This document shows, in pieces, positions 13,692 through 16,922 of a stretch of DNA of 16,922 nucleotides. Made by a program: the position numbers and the translations under genes. Origin of the DNA: Candidatus Methanoperedens sp. (GTDB lineage Archaea > Halobacteriota > Methanosarcinia > Methanosarcinales > Methanoperedenaceae). The notes below the pieces were generated by a model. The model ran no database searches. It was not told where the DNA came from and saw nothing but the letters and a program-made list of their open reading frames with translations. Location: the NCBI GenBank assembly GCA_027460605.1, contig JAPZAN010000059.1, positions 1 through 16,922 of the forward strand. The letters are read 5' to 3'. The first letter of the stretch is position 1. The number at the start of each line of letters is the position of its first letter.

Positions 13692-13982
13692 TTAAATCTT
13701 TTTCAGCAGCTCAACGCCTACTTTCTTTACGTTTGGCTTGTTGATTTTTGCAGGCATCCATTTTGGTTTGTTCTTGGGGGCTGCAACTGTTTCTGTCCAT
13801 CCCTTGTATACATGAATCTTCTTAGTTCCTCTCTCTCTGAGCCTTAATTCAACAGGTTTTGATTTTGTTCCTTTGCTGCGGTTAGCTGCCTTCAATGCTG
13901 CCTGCCGCGGCTGATGACCAGTGAATACTCCAGTCTCGTTTCCATTCTTTTCCCTTAATACAAAATTTCTTATATCTACCAT
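13692..13982 (-). CDS. Chromosomal protein MC1
   Basis: 96 residues from ATG 13982, the length typical of MC1 (about 93). MC1 is the monomeric, basic, DNA-bending nucleoid protein of Methanosarcina-type archaea and some haloarchaea. The match covers the whole chain: IRNFVLREKNGNETGVFTGH, QPRQAALKAANR, LRLRERGTKKIHVYKGW, APKNKPKWMPAKI and the Lys-rich end, including the tryptophans and the arginines that insert into bent DNA. The frame also has GTG 14030 and ATG 13991, but GTG 14030 lies upstream of the transcription start predicted from the TATA box at 14037-14046, and GGGGT has proper spacing only to 13982. The gene is monocistronic and divergent from cobD. Confidence 0.95.
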   Translation of the reverse strand: MVDIRNFVLREKNGNETGVFTGHQPRQAALKAANRSKGTKSKPVELRLRERGTKKIHVYKGWTETVAAPKNKPKWMPAKINKPNVKKVGVELLKKI

Positions 13983-14036
13983 ATTTTTCATACCCCGACA
14001 ACGATTTGTTGTCTTACTATAGAATGTCACCTCATA

Positions 14037-14046
14037 CTATTTAAAG
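14037..14046 (-). promoter_or_regulatory. TATA box of the MC1 gene
   Basis: The minus strand reads CTTTAAATAG here. Initiation about 25 nt downstream would fall near 14016, placing the predicted MC1 start at 13982 behind a leader of about 30 nt. This helps choose 13982 over the upstream GTG at 14030. Confidence 0.5.
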
Positions 14047-14226
14047 CTATTTGTGAAATTTGTGGCTAAGCATATCGTTTTATAATAATAAGCCTACCGT
14101 TATTGGTATTTCAAAATACGAAAAAACCAAATCTATAGACTTATTATTTGAGTTGTTTGAGTTAAAAACATGATGCTTGGAATTATCTGATATTCCTGTG
14201 ATAACCAAAATCATATGCCAGAGGCG

Positions 14227-14253
14227 TTTATAAGAAAAAGTTTTTAATTTATA
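14227..14253 (+). promoter_or_regulatory. Candidate TATA element(s) for the cobD-cbiB unit
   Basis: TTTATAAG at 14227-14234 and TTTATAC at 14247-14253 are the two best TATA-like strings in the 277-bp gap between the MC1 and cobD genes. They would give leaders of roughly 30-55 nt before GTG 14308. I see no cobalamin riboswitch-like structure in the gap and nothing else that I can name in it. Confidence 0.35.
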
Positions 14254-14307
14254 CCATTACCTTTTCTTTACGGCACTTTAATATTCTTTCCAGACTAAAC
14301 AGGGTTT

Positions 14308-15717
14308 GTGCCTCTTATTAATAGAGTTAAAAAAACCGCGGTTGGATTGATGCCCTGCGTTCACGGCGCAAGGCTATCAGAAAATGCGCTGGCTTCAGGA
14401 AAGAATGCAGACGACCTGCTGGATTTCAGTGTCAACCTGAATCCCCTCGGTCCGCCAAAATCAAAGAAATTATTGAACGGCGTTTTTCAAAACATCAGCA
14501 AGTATCCCGACAACGGATATCCGGGATTTAAAAAAGCTGCAGCAGATTCTCTCAATGTCCTGCCTGAAAATATCATTCCAGGAAACGGCTCATCAGAATT
14601 GATCAGGCTTTTCGCAGAAACCGTTATTGAGCCAGGCGATAAAGTCATAATATCATCCCCGACTTTCGGGGAATATGAATTCCAGTGCAGATTATTCGGG
14701 GCAGAAATAGAATACATTGATTACCGCGAGATAACAAAAGTGAATCCCGGAGGTTACAAAGTTGTTTTTCTCTGCAATCCGAATAATCCCACAGGCAACC
14801 TTCTGCGGCGCAGGGATGTTATCGAGATGGCAAAAACATGCGCTTTGTCTGAAACTTTTTTATTCGTTGATGAAGCATTTATTGAGCTTTCAGAGCCGCG
14901 TGAGAGTATTGCTGACATAGCAGCATCTTGCGATTTTATCCTTGTACTGCGTTCTCTTACCAAAACTTACTCCGTCGCCGGCTTGAGGATTGGTTTTGCT
15001 GTAGCTTCATCTGGTTTTGCAGGACTCCTGAATAATGCCCGCCTTCACTGGAATATGAACTCTGCAGCATCTGCGGTTGGCGAGCAGCTTCTTAGAAAAA
15101 ACCAGGACTATATAGAAAAATCACTTGGATTAATCAGGAAAGAGCGGGAATGGCTGGCATCCCGCCTGTGCGGGATACGCGGTTTTAAACCATATCCGAG
15201 CGATACAAATTTCATTCTCATCGATGCAGGGAATTTCGGTATCAATTCAAGAGAACTGACTGCAAGAATGCTAAAGCGCGGTATTATTATCCGGGATTGC
15301 GCTTCTTTTGGTCTTGAAAATCATATCAGGGTTGCAGTCCGGAAAAGAAGCGAAAATAGAAAGTTGATTGAAGCTTTTTCAAGGGTCATCGCAGAATGGG
15401 GAAATGAACTTGCAAAAAAAGAGATAGGAAAGGCCCTGGAAAAAGGAGTTACTGCAAGGAGCAGGATTGACTGCGAATATTATCCCTGCCACTTTGAAGG
15501 ACAGGACTGCACTTTTTGTTTCTGTCCATTTTATCCCTGCGGAGATGTAAGGACGGGCGGAGAACTCATCCGCAAATCCACAGGCGGAACTGTATGGAGC
15601 TGCGCCGGCTGCAACCTTATCCACAGAGGTGACATAGCGGAAAAGGTGCTGGGGGCTTTGATGGAAGGAAAGAAGCTCAAAGATATCTGGAAACTGGTGA
15701 TGGAGCCGGAATTGTGA
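14308..15717 (+). CDS. cobD: L-threonine-O-3-phosphate decarboxylase with C-terminal Cys-rich domain (CobD, probably bifunctional kinase/decarboxylase)
   Basis: 469 residues from GTG 14308; ATG 14350 (MPCVHGARLSENALAS) is an equally reasonable start. Residues about 15-365 are a PLP fold-type I aminotransferase-like domain of the HisC/CobD group: HGAR near the start, SVNLNPLGPP, the NPNNPTG loop, DEAFIEL, and SLTKTYSVAGLRIGF with the PLP lysine K219. CobD makes (R)-1-amino-2-propanol phosphate for the cobamide nucleotide loop. Residues about 385-469 are a cysteine-rich module (C389, C394, C401, C404, C406, C411, C432, C435) likely to bind metal. Salmonella CobD (about 364 residues) lacks it. 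I recall that Methanosarcina mazei MM2060 has the same layout and was reported to phosphorylate threonine as well as decarboxylate it. The next gene, cbiB, uses the product. Confidence 0.92.
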   Translation: MPLINRVKKTAVGLMPCVHGARLSENALASGKNADDLLDFSVNLNPLGPPKSKKLLNGVFQNISKYPDNGYPGFKKAAADSLNVLPENIIPGNGSSELIRLFAETVIEPGDKVIISSPTFGEYEFQCRLFGAEIEYIDYREITKVNPGGYKVVFLCNPNNPTGNLLRRRDVIEMAKTCALSETFLFVDEAFIELSEPRESIADIAASCDFILVLRSLTKTYSVAGLRIGFAVASSGFAGLLNNARLHWNMNSAASAVGEQLLRKNQDYIEKSLGLIRKEREWLASRLCGIRGFKPYPSDTNFILIDAGNFGINSRELTARMLKRGIIIRDCASFGLENHIRVAVRKRSENRKLIEAFSRVIAEWGNELAKKEIGKALEKGVTARSRIDCEYYPCHFEGQDCTFCFCPFYPCGDVRTGGELIRKSTGGTVWSCAGCNLIHRGDIAEKVLGALMEGKKLKDIWKLVMEPEL

Positions 15718-15764
15718 AAAACTTTAGGAAAGTTTTATCAAAAACCTTTAAGAAAGGTTTATCA
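15718..15764 (+). repeat. Tandem pair of covarying hairpins (cobD-cbiB spacer)
   Basis: Immediately after the cobD stop, AAAACTTT-AGG-AAAGTTTT (15718-15736) and AAACCTTT-AAG-AAAGGTTT (15742-15760) are perfect 8-bp stems with 3-nt loops, each followed by ATCA. The two units differ at stem position 4 and its partner: an A-T pair in one and a C-G pair in the other, a compensatory change. This points to selection on structure or to a repeat propagated as a hairpin. Confidence 0.85.
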
Positions 15765-15770
15765 AACGAA

Positions 15771-15791
15771 GGGGTATGCAAAGCATACCCC
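15771..15791 (+). other. Perfect 9-bp hairpin GGGGTATGC-AAA-GCATACCCC
   Basis: Nine uninterrupted base pairs around an AAA loop, the third stem-loop in the cobD-cbiB spacer. There is no T-run after it, so a simple terminator is unlikely. It shares the 3-nt-loop design with the two hairpins before it. Confidence 0.85.
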
Positions 15792-15793
15792 AA

Positions 15794-15820
15794 CACGCCC
15801 TCCCGAGGCGTGACTCGGGA
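15794..15820 (+). other. Overlapping alternative stems, possible switch
   Basis: CACGCC (15794-15799) can pair with GGCGTG (15807-15812), enclosing the loop CTCCCGA. The loop itself can pair in TCCCGAG (15801-15807) with CTCGGGA (15814-15820). The 6-bp and 7-bp stems share bases and exclude each other as simple hairpins; a pseudoknot would be strained by its two-base third loop. Confidence 0.6.
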
Positions 15821-15822
15821 CG

Positions 15823-15848
15823 TCATAAAGGGGCGTAACCCTTTATGA
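15823..15848 (+). promoter_or_regulatory. Hairpin containing the cbiB start codon
   Basis: TCATAAAGGG (15823-15832) pairs perfectly with CCCTTTATGA (15839-15848) around GCGTAA. The ATG of cbiB (15845-15847) is inside the 3' arm, and the only purine-rich ribosome-site candidate (AAAGGGG, 15827-15833) is in the 5' arm. If folded in the mRNA the start would be closed, so cbiB translation may depend on unfolding by ribosomes or on a regulator. Confidence 0.65.
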
Positions 15849-16768
15849 TAGTTATTGATTTCTGGCTTCGGGTTTTGCTCCTTGCCGTATTGTTCGATAT
15901 TTTATTCGGGGAGCCGCCCGCATTTATTCATCCCGTAGTGTGGATGGGGAAAATGATAGATGTGTTTACGCGCGGTGCCTCTCTCCGCCACAGGAAGATT
16001 TATGGATTGTTCATGGCGTTTTCCTGCGCCGGGATTGCGGTTCTTGCCGGTCTTTTGATAATCTCGCTGGGCACCGGTCTTTTGGGTTTAATCATCGCCG
16101 CATATTTCCTGAAATCCAGCTTTTCGATTCGCATGTTGCTGGTTTCGGCTCTCGGGATAAAAAAAGACCTTGAAGCGGGTAACATCGGGAAGGTAAGAAG
16201 TGATTTAAAAACGTTCGTTGGGAGGGATACGTCCGTACTTAACGAATCACAATCAACTTCAGCAGTAATAGAATCGCTTGCAGAAAGCTTTGTTGACAGT
16301 ATTCTCTCACCGCTTTTTTATTTCTTGGTATTCGGTCTGCCCGGCGCCCTGGCTTACCGTATGATAAATACGCTTGATTCCATGGTCGGGTACAGGAAAG
16401 AGCCTTTCATCGACCTTGGTTATGCGTCTGCACGGCTCGATGACATCGTAAACTGGGTGCCGGCGCGGTTGTCCGTTGTATTTATTTTCATTGCCTCGAT
16501 TTTTTTTGGAAAGCCCTCCGATGCAATCAGGACGTGCATTAAAGACCATTATAGAACTGCATCACCAAATTCCGGCTGGTCGATGGCTGCGGTTTCCGGC
16601 GCCCTGAATGTGAGGCTTGAAAAGGTGGGTTTTCATGTATTGGGGGGGCAATATAATGAACCGCAACCGTTTCAGATTAAAAAGGCAGTTAATATCGTGG
16701 GTTTTTCATCATTTCTGGTTATTGCAGGAATCTATTTTATAGGGAAGGTGCCCTTAATCCGACTTTAG
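15845..16768 (+). CDS. cbiB: Adenosylcobinamide-phosphate synthase CbiB
   Basis: 307 residues, the normal size. This membrane enzyme joins adenosylcobyric acid to aminopropanol phosphate made by CobD, giving adenosylcobinamide phosphate. The N-terminus has the family pattern LLLAVLFDILFGEPPAFIHP followed by VVWMGKMI; the middle has VGRDTS, ESLAESFVDSILSPLF and NTLDSMVGYR, and the C-terminal half has NWVPARLS and PNSGWSMAAVSGALNVRLEK. About four to five hydrophobic segments are visible (residues 5-25, 52-90, 155-175, 205-220, 283-303). It is usually called cbiB in bacteria and confusingly cobD in some archaeal annotations. It follows cobD by 127 bp on the same strand, and the spacer is full of stem-loops that may set the ratio of the two proteins. 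Confidence 0.96.
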   Translation: MIVIDFWLRVLLLAVLFDILFGEPPAFIHPVVWMGKMIDVFTRGASLRHRKIYGLFMAFSCAGIAVLAGLLIISLGTGLLGLIIAAYFLKSSFSIRMLLVSALGIKKDLEAGNIGKVRSDLKTFVGRDTSVLNESQSTSAVIESLAESFVDSILSPLFYFLVFGLPGALAYRMINTLDSMVGYRKEPFIDLGYASARLDDIVNWVPARLSVVFIFIASIFFGKPSDAIRTCIKDHYRTASPNSGWSMAAVSGALNVRLEKVGFHVLGGQYNEPQPFQIKKAVNIVGFSSFLVIAGIYFIGKVPLIRL

Positions 16769-16787
16769 ACCATTAAGGAAGAATATT

Positions 16788-16922
16788 ATGAAATTATCAA
16801 CTATAAAACGGGAAAAAAAGAAAAAGAATCAGCCAAAAAAAGTGAACGATTCTAATGCAATAAGCATAATGAAAGTGCTCAAAGAAGCCGGGCTCTCCGA
16901 AGAGGTACTTGTATCAGCAGCC
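16788..16922 (+). CDS. Start of an unidentified gene (partial, runs off the window)
   Basis: ATG 16788, preceded by AAGGAAGA seven to eight bases upstream, opens a frame that remains open for 45 codons to the window end. The visible part is a very basic N-terminus (MKLSTIKREKKKKNQPKK) followed by an amphipathic helix NAISIMKVLKEAGLSEEVLV. It lies 19 bp after cbiB and is probably in the same transcript. By analogy with Methanosarcina cobamide gene sets it could be cobZ, cobS or cobY; the ILKEAGLSEEVL-type helix made me think of CobZ, but this is a weak guess. Confidence 0.6.
   Translation, partial: MKLSTIKREKKKKNQPKKVNDSNAISIMKVLKEAGLSEEVLVSAA

Noticed and set aside
15718..15848. Possible CRISPR array
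   Set aside because: The stem-loops differ in sequence, there is no regular repeat-spacer pattern and no cas gene in the window.

Overview
The window looks like a chromosomal piece of a methanogen-related archaeon (Methanosarcinia; an ANME-2d / Methanoperedens-like organism is my best guess, from general recollection and not from any search). The grounds are an archaeal-type alanyl-tRNA synthetase with an N-terminal zinc ribbon, a Hel308 helicase, the small DNA-bending protein MC1, a Methanosarcina-style CobD with a cysteine-rich tail, an archaeal cis-prenyltransferase pair, a tRNA gene without encoded CCA, and TATA-box/BRE-like promoters.

Layout. 1-3001: two DHH-family proteins. The left one (minus strand, cut by the window edge) has lost several catalytic residues; the right one (plus strand) keeps them and carries an N-terminal TrkA-N Rossmann domain, but has no ATG/GTG/TTG start and seems to begin at ATA behind a perfect AGGAGG. 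A BrnT-like toxin and a small unrecognised partner lie between them. 3099-5846: alaS. 5888-6436: a lipoprotein, convergent with alaS. 6609-10343: the most unusual gene, a 1244-residue protein in which a complete Hel308 helicase (about residues 512-1244) is preceded by a CoiA-like zinc/nuclease-fold domain, two zinc-ribbon-like Cys4 clusters and four TPR-like repeats. The extension is strikingly AT-rich compared with the helicase part.

10373-13249: lipid-carrier genes. Two cis-prenyltransferase homologues face each other with 2 bp between their stops. One keeps the catalytic DGNRR but lacks the C-terminal RxG; the other has RxG but lacks DGNRR, the division of labour known from the eukaryotic DHDDS/NgBR heteromer. 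A DUF92 (VTE6-like) membrane protein follows, a candidate prenyl(-phosphate) kinase. 13275-13621: tRNA-Arg(CCG), a frameshifted small membrane-protein remnant directly after it, and a 36-residue membrane protein whose stop overlaps the remnant's stop. 13692-13982: MC1.

14308-16768: cobalamin lower-ligand arm assembly. CobD (threonine-phosphate decarboxylase plus Cys-rich domain) makes the aminopropanol-phosphate arm that CbiB attaches to adenosylcobyric acid. The 127-bp gap between them is packed with stem-loops, including a tandem hairpin pair with a compensatory base-pair change and a final hairpin that contains the cbiB start codon. A further gene starts at 16788 and runs off the window.

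The strongest candidates for something undescribed are the CoiA-TPR-Hel308 fusion and the cobD-cbiB hairpin array; the complementary cis-prenyltransferase pair and the ATA-start TrkA-DHH protein come next.
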